The notes beneath the pieces were generated by a model. It ran no database searches and was not told the origin of the DNA. It saw nothing but the letters and a program-made list of their open reading frames with translations. DNA of 64,000 nt from Pseudomonadota bacterium (lineage in GTDB: Bacteria; Pseudomonadota; Gammaproteobacteria; Steroidobacterales; Steroidobacteraceae): NCBI GenBank assembly GCA_016713725.1, contig JADJOO010000001.1, positions 244,001-308,000 of the forward strand, given 5' to 3'. Shown here in pieces: positions 10,051-17,836 of the stretch. The first letter of the stretch is position 1. Each line of letters opens with the position of its first letter. A program made the translations under genes and the position numbers.

Positions 10051-10269
10051 ATGTGGCTGCCGCGCCCGGTGTACGAAACCCTGCCCTACGTGGCGGTCGG
10101 CGCCGGGCTCGGATGCTTCGCGGTGGCGTGGTGGGTCAAGCGTGCGCCGCAAAGCCTGCTGTTCATCGCTGGCGGTGCACTGGTCACCGTGGGGGTATTG
10201 CTCTGGATGAAGCGACGCGACTACCGCGCCACGCAGTCGGGTTACGATCCGCGCGCAATCGACGAATAG
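10051..10269 (+). CDS. Small two-helix membrane protein
   Basis: A 72-residue protein that I do not recognise. It has two hydrophobic segments (about residues 12-27 and 36-53) separated by a short basic loop (KRAPQS), then a charged tail. It begins seven bases after tldD. Its last 28 bases overlap tail-to-tail with the FHA-domain gene on the other strand. It is probably a genuine small inner-membrane protein, but no function can be inferred. Confidence 0.55.
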   Translation: MWLPRPVYETLPYVAVGAGLGCFAVAWWVKRAPQSLLFIAGGALVTVGVLLWMKRRDYRATQSGYDPRAIDE

Positions 10270-11560
10270 GACGACTCGTCCTGCTCTTCGTCGTCGGACT
10301 CCGATTCGTCGTCGTCGGAATCCAGGTCGGTATCGGAATCCTTCAGCACCGTCGTCCGCGTTGCGTGGGTTTCATCGCCCGGCTCGGCTGGCAGGTCCAC
10401 CGGCGAATACGTGATTTCGTGCATCCCCAGCTTGATCACGTCGCCCGCCTGCAGCTTGTGCCGGCGCACGCGCTTGCCGTTCAGGAATACGCCGTTTGTG
10501 CTGTTCAGGTCCTCGACGTAGCAGTTGTCGGCGGACGTGATGAGCTGCATGTGGTGTCGGCTCACGAACTTGCTGTCAATCTGCATGTCGTTGTCGGTGG
10601 TGCGGCCGACGATGAAGCGGCCTGGCACGAGCAGGGCGTGATCGAGCGCGACGCCCCGCTTGGAGAGCACGACTCGTCCCACCGGCGGGCACGCTTGCGG
10701 CGAGGTGTCGTCGAGGCGGGTCGCCGGCAGGTCGGTGTGCGTGCGCCCGGCGTATTCCTGCCACTGCAGTTCGCCGATCACCTTGCGCACAATCTCGACG
10801 TCGACTTTTTCCAGGTCGCTGCCGAAGGCCGAGAGCAGGCACGTGTCGCACAGCGTGTTGGTGAGGCGCGGATACCGCCCGTGTAGCGGAAAATCAGCGG
10901 GAAAGTGTCCGGCTCGAAGATCTCGCGGTCCTCGGAGCCGGCCACCCTGAGGCGATGGAGGATATAGGCACCCATCTCCGACTCGGTCAGCGCGCTCAGG
11001 TGAAAGCGCAACCGCACGCGCTGGCGCAGCTGGATGAGCTCGTCCGAGTCGAGCTTGGCATGCAGCTCGGGCTGGCCCGCCAGGATGATGCGCAGCACCT
11101 TCTCCTTGGTCGTTTCGACGCCGGACAACAGGCGCACTTCCTCCAGCACCTTGTTGCTGAGGTTCTGCGCTTCGTCGATGATCAGCACCACCTTACGGCC
11201 GTTCGCGTGCTGTTCGATCAGGAAGTTGTTGAGCGTGTCGAGGAGTTCCGCCTTGCGCATGCGGAACGGGCTGAAGCCGAATTGCGCAAGCAGGCCCTGC
11301 AGGAACTCGATCGGCGAGACCTGCGTCTGGTTGATCTGGGCGACGACCACGTCCTGGTCGATTTCCTTGAGGAACGACTCGATCAACGTGGTCTTGCCGG
11401 CGCCGATCTCGCCCGTGATCACGACGAAGCCGTCCGTGAACCAGATCGTGGACTCCATGTACGCCTTCGCGCGGGAGTGGATCTGGCTCAGAAAGAGAAA
11501 CGCCGGGTCCGGGCTGAGCCGGAACGGAAGTTCCTTGAGCTTGAAGTGTTCCAGGTACAT
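10242..11560 (-). CDS. ExeA-like AAA ATPase with C-terminal FHA domain (frameshifted)
   Basis: Two frames join into one 439-residue protein. The N-terminal part (start 11560) is an ExeA/GspA-type AAA ATPase: Walker A GEIGAGKTTL, Walker B VVLIIDEAQNLS, and ILAGQPEL in the sensor region. The C-terminal part is an FHA phosphothreonine-binding domain (GRFIVGRTTDNDMQI, SRHH, NSTNGVFLNG) followed by a very acidic Asp/Ser tail. At 10870-10871 a C is missing on the coding strand; restoring it gives the family sequence GGIPRLTNTLCD and joins the frames. The upstream open frame to 11830 is not part of the gene. A link to secretion or cell-envelope assembly is inference from the ExeA family. Confidence 0.8.
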
Positions 11561-11672
11561 CGTGTGTTCGATTCCCCTCCGTTTAGTATACGGGAGCCGA
11601 CCGGGGCTCAAACTGCGCGTTCTGTCACATAACCCCGGCCAGACGTTGCAGCTGGGGCCGGGAAGCCGTCCT

Positions 11673-12761
11673 TCAGCGTGGCGACATCTTCCGCAGGACC
11701 TTGCGCACCAGTCGGTCGCGCTCGACCGCGCTGGCCGCCACGACCGTGCAGTGGCCGATCTTGCGACCCGGGCGCGGCTCCTTGCCGTAATCGTGCCAGT
11801 GCACCCCGGGCAGGGCCAGGATGGCATCACGTTCCGGCAGGGTACCGATGAAATTGATCATGGCGCAATGGCCTGCCGGGCTCGTGTCGCCGAGCGGCAG
11901 GCCGAGGATCGCGCGCAGGTGGTTCTCGAACTGCGACGTAACGGCACCCTCGATGGTCCAGTGCCCGGAGTTGTGCACGCGCGGCGCCATCTCGTTGGCG
12001 ACCAGCCTGCCCTTGCGGACGAAGAACTCGAGCGTCAGCACGCCAGCGTATTCGAAGTGCCGCAGCACGCGCTTGAGGCAGATCTCCGCTGCCTTCTGCA
12101 GGACGGGGTGGCGGTGCGGCGCCAGCGTCACGCGCAGGATGCCGCCCTTGTGCGTATTGGCGACGATCGGGTACGCGCGCACCTCGCCCGTCGTGCTGCG
12201 CACGCCGACGATCGACACTTCGCGTTCGAAGTCGACGAAGCCCTCGAGAATCAGCGGCACGTTGCCGATCGCATTCCAGGCCGGCTCGAGATCGGCGGGT
12301 TTGCGCAGGTAGCGCTGGCCCTTGCCGTCGTAGCCGAGCCGGCGCGTCTTGAGCACGCAGGGCAGGCCGAGTTCCTTGACCGCGGCACGCAATCCATCGA
12401 GCGAATCCACGGCGCGGAAGGGCGGTGTCGGAATCTTCAGCTTCGAGAACAGCTGCTTCTCGAGCAGGCGGTCCTGCGAAACGCGCAGCGCCTCGACCGG
12501 TGGCCACACGGGATGCGTTGCCGCCACCTTCTGCAATGCAGCGACGGGAACGTTTTCGAACTCGTAGGTGACCAGGTCGACGTCGGCCGCGAGCCGCTCG
12601 AGGCTGTGGGGATCGTCGAATGCACCCGTGATGATCGTTGCGACCTGGCCGCCGGGCGAGTCCGCACTGGCGTCGAGAAAGCGGAACTGCTGTGCCAGCG
12701 GATAGCCCGCGAGGGCCAGCATGCGTCCGAGCTGGCCCGCCCCGATGATGCCGATCTTCAT
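11673..12761 (-). CDS. purK: 5-(carboxyamino)imidazole ribonucleotide synthase PurK
   Basis: ATP-grasp enzyme of purine synthesis that makes N5-CAIR from AIR, bicarbonate and ATP. It starts MKIGIIGAGQLGRML, the standard PurK N-terminus, and carries the ATP-grasp elements TRRLGYDGKGQ and NEMAPRVHNSGHWT. Length 362 residues is normal. Its ATG overlaps the expected stop of purE (ATGA). In the sequence as given purE reads through into purK because of an indel in purE. Confidence 0.95.
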   Translation of the reverse strand: MKIGIIGAGQLGRMLALAGYPLAQQFRFLDASADSPGGQVATIITGAFDDPHSLERLAADVDLVTYEFENVPVAALQKVAATHPVWPPVEALRVSQDRLLEKQLFSKLKIPTPPFRAVDSLDGLRAAVKELGLPCVLKTRRLGYDGKGQRYLRKPADLEPAWNAIGNVPLILEGFVDFEREVSIVGVRSTTGEVRAYPIVANTHKGGILRVTLAPHRHPVLQKAAEICLKRVLRHFEYAGVLTLEFFVRKGRLVANEMAPRVHNSGHWTIEGAVTSQFENHLRAILGLPLGDTSPAGHCAMINFIGTLPERDAILALPGVHWHDYGKEPRPGRKIGHCTVVAASAVERDRLVRKVLRKMSPR

Positions 12762-13262
12762 GTTGCGATTGTCGGGTTGCGAGGGTCGGGCTGGGCGAGG
12801 ACCTTGTCGGTCTGTGCAGCGCGGTACGCATCGACGGCTGCGCGAATCTTTCTCGTCCGCGTTGGCGAGGATCGACGCAGCCAGGAGCGCGGCATTGGTC
12901 GCGCCGGCCACGCCGATCGCGAGCGTGGCAACCGGAATGCCAGCGGGCATCTGCACGATCGAGAGCAGCGAGTCGAGCCCGTTCAGGGTCTTCGACTGAA
13001 CCGGCACGCCGAGCACGGGCAGCGAGGTCTTGGCGGCGCACATGCCTGGCAGGTGCGCAGCGCCGCCTGCGCCCGCGATGATGACCTCGAGGCCACGTTC
13101 GCGCGCGGTGGAGGCGTAGTCGAAGAGGAGATCGGGCGTGCGGTGCGCGGAGACGACACGCACCTCGTGGGGGACGCCCAGACGCTCGAGCATCTCGGCG
13201 GCGGATTTCAGGGTGTCCCAGTCGGACGTGGACCCCATGATGATGCCAACGCGCGGTTTCAC
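12758..13262 (-). CDS. purE: N5-CAIR mutase PurE (frameshifted)
   Basis: PurE converts N5-CAIR to CAIR. The catalytic region is complete: GIIMGSTSDW, SAHRTPD, GAGGAAHLPGM. After the stretch ASILANADEK the frame shifts: a T-run of three at 12849-12851 (plus strand) should be two. Removing one base gives the expected ending DEKIRAAVDAYRAAQT and a TGA that overlaps the purK start; the repaired protein has 167 residues. The start is GTG at 13262. The indel makes purE and purK look fused, which I do not believe. Confidence 0.9.
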
Positions 13263-13293
13263 CGGGCCATTGTACAGACGGACGCGAAAAACG

Positions 13294-13855
13294 CTAAACC
13301 GCAGGCTTCTCGAACGCATCCCGCAGGCGGCGGAACAATTGCCTGGCGGCGGCGGGCGGGTGGGCACTGGCCTGCTCGGCTCGTGCCTGCCGGGCCAGTG
13401 TACGGATCTGCTGCAGGCCCGCGGGGTCGATCTGCGCGGCGAGTTCGGTCCAGGCGGCGGGCTCGTCCGCGATCAAGCGCTCGCGCCACGTTTCGAGCAA
13501 GTGCTCGCGGTGGACGCGCTGGCGGTCGATTTCGCCGCGTCGTTCGAGGGTGGCGCGGATAGGCGCCACGTCCACTCCACGCATGACTTTGGCAATGAAC
13601 ATCACCTGCCGGAGACGGGCGCCGTGGGCCGTGATCCTGCGGCAGGCCATGACCGCGTCGTAAAGGTTCTCGGGCAGGTTCATGGCCTCGAGCTCGGCCA
13701 GCGGCAACTCGACCAGTTCGACGCCGATCGCTCGCAAATTCCTGGTCCTGCCGCTTGAGCTCGCTCTTGCTCGGACCTTCGTCGAAGCCTTCACGACCGG
13801 CCCCGTCGTCCTGCTGTCCGTCGTACCTTCCTGGAAATGCCTGCTTGCGCGCCAT
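13294..13855 (-). CDS. darP: Ribosome-associated protein DarP/YjgA (frameshifted)
   Basis: DarP (DUF615, formerly YjgA) assists late 50S subunit assembly. The N-terminal part with GPSKSELKRQ and the larger C-terminal part with RAIGVELVELP and CRRITAHGARLRQ are in different frames. An A-run of three at 13736-13738 should be two; removing one base yields a continuous 186-residue protein. It is divergent from pmbA, with about 100 bases between them, the arrangement seen in many gammaproteobacteria. Confidence 0.9.
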
Positions 13856-13957
13856 GAATCCGCCCTTTTCCGGATGCTAGCACGCAGGGCGCAGGCCTGG
13901 ACCGCTGCTAGAATTGCAGGCTTGCCAACAGGCCCCGATCACGGACGCTGCCGCACG

Positions 13958-15325
13958 ATGAGCACGACTGTCGCCCCCAAGGACCATTCCCCGATGCTGA
14001 CCGCCGACGGCGCCGACCTGCTTGCGCTCGTCGAACTCGCGCTGGCCGAGGCGCGCACACTGGGAGCGAGCCAGGCCGAAGCGGCCATCAGCATGGACGT
14101 GGGCCTGAGCGTCAGCGCGCGCCTCGGTGAAGTCGAGACGATCGAGTACCAGCGTGACCGCGGCATGGGTGTCACCGTGTATTTCGGTACTCGCAAGGGC
14201 AGCGCAAGCACGGGGGATCTTGGTGCGGCCGCACTGCGCGAGACCGTGGCCAAGGCCTGCACGATCGCGAAGTACACGGCCGAGGATCCGTGCGCGGGCC
14301 TGCCCGACCCGGAAGAGCTTGCCCGGGACGTGCCCGGGCTCGATCTCTCGCACCCGTGGGACATCTCGCCTGAGCGCGCATGCGACATGGCAATTGCGTG
14401 CGAAGGTGCCGCGATGGCGGTCGACGCCAAGCGCATCACCAATTCGGAAGGCGCTGCGGTCAGCACGCATCGCGGCCTGCGAGCGTACGGCAACTCGCTC
14501 GGCTTCCTCGCGGCAATCCCTGGCACCGTGCACAGCATCAGCTGCTCGGTGCTCGGCACCGAAGGCGAACAGATGGAGCGTGACTACTGGTACAGCACGG
14601 TGCGCGACTGGCGCGAACTGGAATCGGCAGCCAGCGTCGGCCGCCGCGCGGGCGAGCGCACCATTGGCCGGCTCGGCGCGCGCAAACTGGCGACCATGAA
14701 GGCGCCGGTGTTGTATTCACCGGACGTCGCGCGTGGACTCATCGGGCACTTCATCGGCGCAATCCGTGGCGGCAGCCAGTACCGACGCGCTTCGTTCCTG
14801 CTCGAAGCCGCCGGCAAGCGCGTGTTTCCCGACTGGTTCGCGCTGTCGGAACGGCCGCACCTGTTGAAGGCGCTGGCCAGCGCGCCGTTTGATCACGAAG
14901 GTGTCACGACGCGCGATCGCGAACTCGTGGAGGCCGGCGTGCTGCTGGGATACGTGCTGAGCACGTATTCGGCGCGCAAGCTCGGGCTGCGCACCACCGG
15001 CAATGCGGGCGGCACACACAACCTGCTCGTGCACGGTCGCGGCCGTGATTTCGACCAGATGCTGAGGCTGATGGACCGCGGCCTGTACGTCACGGATCTG
15101 ATGGGTCAGGGCGTGAACGGCGTGACGGGCGACTATTCGCGCGGCGCGGGCGGATTCTGGGTGGAGAACGGCCGCATCCAGTATCCGGTGCACGAAGTTA
15201 CGATCGCCGGGCGCCTGCAGGACATGTATCAGAAGATCGTCGACGTCGGGTCCGACATCGACGTGCGCGGCGGCGTCCGCACCGGCTCGATTCTCATCGA
15301 AGAGATGACCATCGCCGGGGAGTGA
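13958..15325 (+). CDS. pmbA: Metalloprotease subunit PmbA/TldE
   Basis: PmbA is the metal-free partner of TldD. The 455-residue length matches the family, and typical stretches are EYQRDRGMGVTVYF near residue 60 and GVTGDYSRGAGGFWVENG near the C-terminus. It lacks the HExxxH motif, as expected. Start ATG 13958 is chosen over longer in-frame options because these run into the intergenic region and darP. Confidence 0.95.
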   Translation: MSTTVAPKDHSPMLTADGADLLALVELALAEARTLGASQAEAAISMDVGLSVSARLGEVETIEYQRDRGMGVTVYFGTRKGSASTGDLGAAALRETVAKACTIAKYTAEDPCAGLPDPEELARDVPGLDLSHPWDISPERACDMAIACEGAAMAVDAKRITNSEGAAVSTHRGLRAYGNSLGFLAAIPGTVHSISCSVLGTEGEQMERDYWYSTVRDWRELESAASVGRRAGERTIGRLGARKLATMKAPVLYSPDVARGLIGHFIGAIRGGSQYRRASFLLEAAGKRVFPDWFALSERPHLLKALASAPFDHEGVTTRDRELVEAGVLLGYVLSTYSARKLGLRTTGNAGGTHNLLVHGRGRDFDQMLRLMDRGLYVTDLMGQGVNGVTGDYSRGAGGFWVENGRIQYPVHEVTIAGRLQDMYQKIVDVGSDIDVRGGVRTGSILIEEMTIAGE

Positions 15326-15380
15326 GGCTTCCGCTCCCACTTCAGCGGAAGAGCTGCGGAGAGCGCTGTAGACGGTGCTG

Positions 15381-15500
15381 GCGTCCGATCCGGCATGTCC
15401 TGTCGCGCTTGGAAAGGCAGACACGCGCGCGCCAGGACATGCCGGATCGAACGCCTGACGTCACGCGCTTGAGCGCCTTTTCCCGCAAAGCCGGAAAAGG
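15381..15500 (-). repeat. Long hairpin repeat, copy 1
   Basis: A 74-bp imperfect palindrome (15381-15454) followed by a smaller hairpin (15476-15500, CCTTTTCCCGC/GCCGGAAAAGG). The reverse complement closely matches the segment at 19699-19820, so the two copies are inverted with respect to each other and bracket the iron operon and the insertion sequence. The central words GCGACAGGACAT and GTCTGCCTTTCCAAGCGCG are shared. It may be a REP-like or miniature transposable element; no coding content. Confidence 0.75.
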
Positions 15501-16078
15501 GCGCACGGCGCCTGGCGGTCGACCGCTCGAGCTCAAGCAGCATTGCGGAGAGAAGTGCACCGGATCTTGGGCCAAGGCCGCCTGCCGGATCGGGCGGCCC
15601 GGGCTCTACGTCCGGGGTAGATCGATCAGTGACTTTGGGATAAGAATGCATAAGAAAGCAGACGTTCGCGTAGGCTCACTATCGGCCAGGAACGGCCTCC
15701 AAAGACCCGCGACCGATTCCCGTAAGCGGTCATTCCTTGTTCGCTTCCAAACAACTTGCGTGGGTCGATTCCCATCGCCCGATCAATCCTCCCAACAGAG
15801 CAGTGACGACCAAGCTTGGACGTCGGGTTCGCCGTCGTTGCCGCTCGCGCAGTCCACTTTCGGCCGATCGTCGAACGACGCAGCGACATTGACGGAGTGT
15901 AGAGAGAACCGTGAAATTTGGACTCGAATGAGGTCGTTCATGCGCGGTCGCATGCCGCAGTGACGCGCGGTTTCGACGTGCGTCCAGCCCTCGCGGCCGG
16001 CAATGGTATGAAGTACCCGGCCTTACTCAACCCCGACCCCGACCAACAGTAAGGGCTCGAGGTCCCCAGCCAAGACAC
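15501..16078. other. Intergenic stretch without recognisable gene
   Basis: After the hairpin repeat there are about 580 bases in which I see no convincing coding region. Open frames here have no recognisable domain and no good ribosome-binding site. I looked for an encapsulin shell gene downstream of the ferritin-like gene and did not find one. Confidence 0.6.
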
Positions 16079-16364
16079 CTAGCCGTGGGCGACCGGCGTC
16101 GTGGTAAAAAGATAGTGCTTGAGTTCCTTCGAGAACGCGCCGTCATTGCGACGTATCCACTCCAGCACCATGGCGGCGTGTTCTTTCTCTTCGTCGCGGT
16201 TGTGGGCCAGGATGGCTTTGAGTTCCGGATTCTTGCACGCGTCCACGCTGCTGGTACCAGTCGACCGCCTCCAGTTCCTCGATCAGGGAGACGATTGCTC
16301 GATGCATGTCGCGAGTTGCATCCGTAAGGTCGCTTGCGGCTTCGTGCAGTTCTTCATGGCTCAT
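16079..16364 (-). CDS. Encapsulated-ferritin (EncFtn) family protein, frameshifted
   Basis: EncFtn proteins are ferritin-like ferroxidases that form an annular decamer and normally work inside an encapsulin shell. The N-terminal half reads AIVSLIEELEAVDWYQQ with the first metal-ligand Glu. A shift at 16246-16248 (two bases lost, most simply one CG of CGCG) separates it from the second half, which reads HNRDEEKEHAAMVLEW with the paired Glu and His ligands. The repaired protein has 95 residues. The start ATG 16364 has GAGGAGA seven bases upstream. It ends YLFTTTPVAHG with no encapsulin-targeting peptide, and no shell gene is adjacent. It is the third gene of a minus-strand operon. Confidence 0.82.
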
Positions 16365-16381
16365 GCGGCTCTCCTCATTGA

Positions 16382-16792
16382 CTATTGGCGACGCTCGACG
16401 CAACGCCGGAAAGCCGGCAGGTGACGTTCCTGCGAAGCGTCCCGCAGGTTGCGAAATACAGTCAGTATGTCCGATCGGTCGGTGCTGGCGAGCAGTCGCT
16501 CGTAGAGCGCCGCATTGGCGATCTCGGCCTCGACCGCCGCAGTGCAGGCCTCGCGCAGGTTCGGGTACTGCTCGACCCTGCCGGGCCACGGGTTCGACGG
16601 CGGGGCGACGCCATGCTGTTCGCACAGGCTCAGCAGCGCTGCGATGTGCCGTGCCTCGGCATCACGAATGTTGCTGAACGGGCGCACCATGCCGAAGTCG
16701 TGGACAACCTGGTCGTAAGTCGCCCACGCGTGATACTCGTCATCCAGCGCCTCATGCAGCGCCGCAACTTCGTTTTCGTTCAATGCTGTCAT
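16382..16792 (-). CDS. DUF2202 ferritin-like protein
   Basis: A 136-residue four-helix ferritin-like protein of the DUF2202 type. Carboxylate and histidine residues sit in the four expected helices: DDEYHAWATY, RDAEARHIAALLSLC, VEAEIANAALYERLL and SQERHLPAFRRC. It lies 17 bases before the EncFtn gene and 32 bases after the NifX-like gene, so all three are probably one operon. An iron-storage or redox role is inference. Confidence 0.8.
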   Translation of the reverse strand: MTALNENEVAALHEALDDEYHAWATYDQVVHDFGMVRPFSNIRDAEARHIAALLSLCEQHGVAPPSNPWPGRVEQYPNLREACTAAVEAEIANAALYERLLASTDRSDILTVFRNLRDASQERHLPAFRRCVERRQ

Positions 16793-16824
16793 GGTTCACC
16801 TGCCGGATTTAAATTGGGCGTCGG

Positions 16825-17229
16825 TCAACTGCAACCGCAGCCCCCGCAGCCCCCCTCATGCTCATGCGCGAGGCCGTGGTCTTGGCCGTGGGCGTGCGAA
16901 TGCGGTGCGGCGCGGGGCAGGGAGGCTGCAAGCCACATCAGCACGGCGCGTTCCGGATCCCTCTCGGTCGTGACCACGGCTTCGATCCCCTTGCGAGCCA
17001 GACGCGCCTGCAGACCTTCGCCCATGCCGCCCGCTATCAGCAAGTCCACGCCGTCGAGCGGATGCGCGGCGTGCGGCGAGCTGTCATGAAGCGAAGCTTC
17101 CTTTGGCAGCTCAAGCAAAGAGCGGCCAGTGATCTGTCCGTCGTCCACATCGAACATCCAGAAGTTCCGGCAACGTCCGGCGTGTTCGGTAATGTCTCGG
17201 CGATTCTGGCTTGTAACGGCAATTTTCAA
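16825..17229 (-). CDS. NifX/NafY-like iron-cofactor-binding domain protein with His/Cys tail
   Basis: The first 110 residues match the dinitrogenase iron-molybdenum cofactor family (PF02579): MKIAVTSQNRRDITEHAGRC at the start and LLIAGGMGEGLQARL in the middle. The last 30 residues form a metal-binding tail rich in His and Cys (HSHAHGQDHGLAHEHE then GGCGGCGCS). No nitrogenase genes are in view. It heads the ferritin-like operon, so binding or delivery of iron to the two ferritin-like products is a reasonable guess. Confidence 0.82.
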   Translation of the reverse strand: MKIAVTSQNRRDITEHAGRCRNFWMFDVDDGQITGRSLLELPKEASLHDSSPHAAHPLDGVDLLIAGGMGEGLQARLARKGIEAVVTTERDPERAVLMWLAASLPRAAPHSHAHGQDHGLAHEHEGGCGGCGCS

Positions 17230-17836
17230 AATACTGTCCTTCGGGCGATGAGTGCGTCTCTACCGCGACACGCGATGGCGGGATTTCGTTCTCGCTCCGA
17301 GAGATCGTCGACCGTCCCACTGTGACCGGGATTGCCGCCTCGGGGCAGTCTCGCGTGCGGTGCCGTAGGACCGCGGCGGCGACGTCGATCTCATCGGGTT
17401 TAATGCGCGAGTTCTTCAGGAAAGGCCCACCAGCGCGCTGCGAGCAGGCGAAACTTCACGGTCAAAGTGATGGTGACGTGATGGAAAGCGCCCTACGGTA
17501 TTCTGATGGTGGCGGGCATCCTTCTGCCATACAGTCTTTCCCTCATGCAGGTCCGCCGTGCGAACATAAATCGTGCTTTGCATCCCTTTTCCGATATAGC
17601 TGACGAGTGACCCGACTGCCACAGGGGCGTCACGCGTCTGACCTACGCATGCGAGATATCAGCCAACCTAACGAATTCACACGCCGGTCACATGCGACAG
17701 CGTCTCCGTAAGTAAGTGATCGACGCGGCGAACAGGGCGGGCGACTAATCTGAGTTCGATTCCATGACTCAATCGTGCTCCGGAGGCTGGCACTTTGAGC
17801 GCCTGCTTTTCGCGAGCCGACGGACCGCTCTGGGTC
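17230..17836. other. Upstream region of the iron operon, no clear gene
   Basis: About 600 bases between the iron operon and the insertion sequence. A minus-strand open frame at 17416-17622 could encode a 68-residue basic peptide, but I do not recognise it and cannot support it. The operon promoter should lie just above 17230; I could not assign its boxes with confidence. Confidence 0.4.

Noticed and set aside
8316..10052. 578-codon open frame opposite tldD
   Set aside because: It mirrors a well-identified gene, has no domain and is explained by high GC codon bias.
11034..13562. 842-codon open frame opposite the AAA-FHA, purK and purE genes
   Set aside because: Crosses three genes with strong motifs; purely a by-product of GC bias.
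15322..15963. 213-codon open frame after pmbA
   Set aside because: It reads through the hairpin repeat, lacks a ribosome-binding site and has no domain.
15326..16078. Possible encapsulin shell gene next to EncFtn
   Set aside because: All frames were read; none shows the encapsulin fold sequence or adequate length.
16825..17229. Nitrogen-fixation locus suggested by the NifX domain
   Set aside because: No nifHDK, nifB or related genes are present; the domain also occurs in non-fixing bacteria.
17416..17622. 68-codon open frame upstream of the iron operon
   Set aside because: Unrecognised basic peptide without convincing start signals; cannot be supported.
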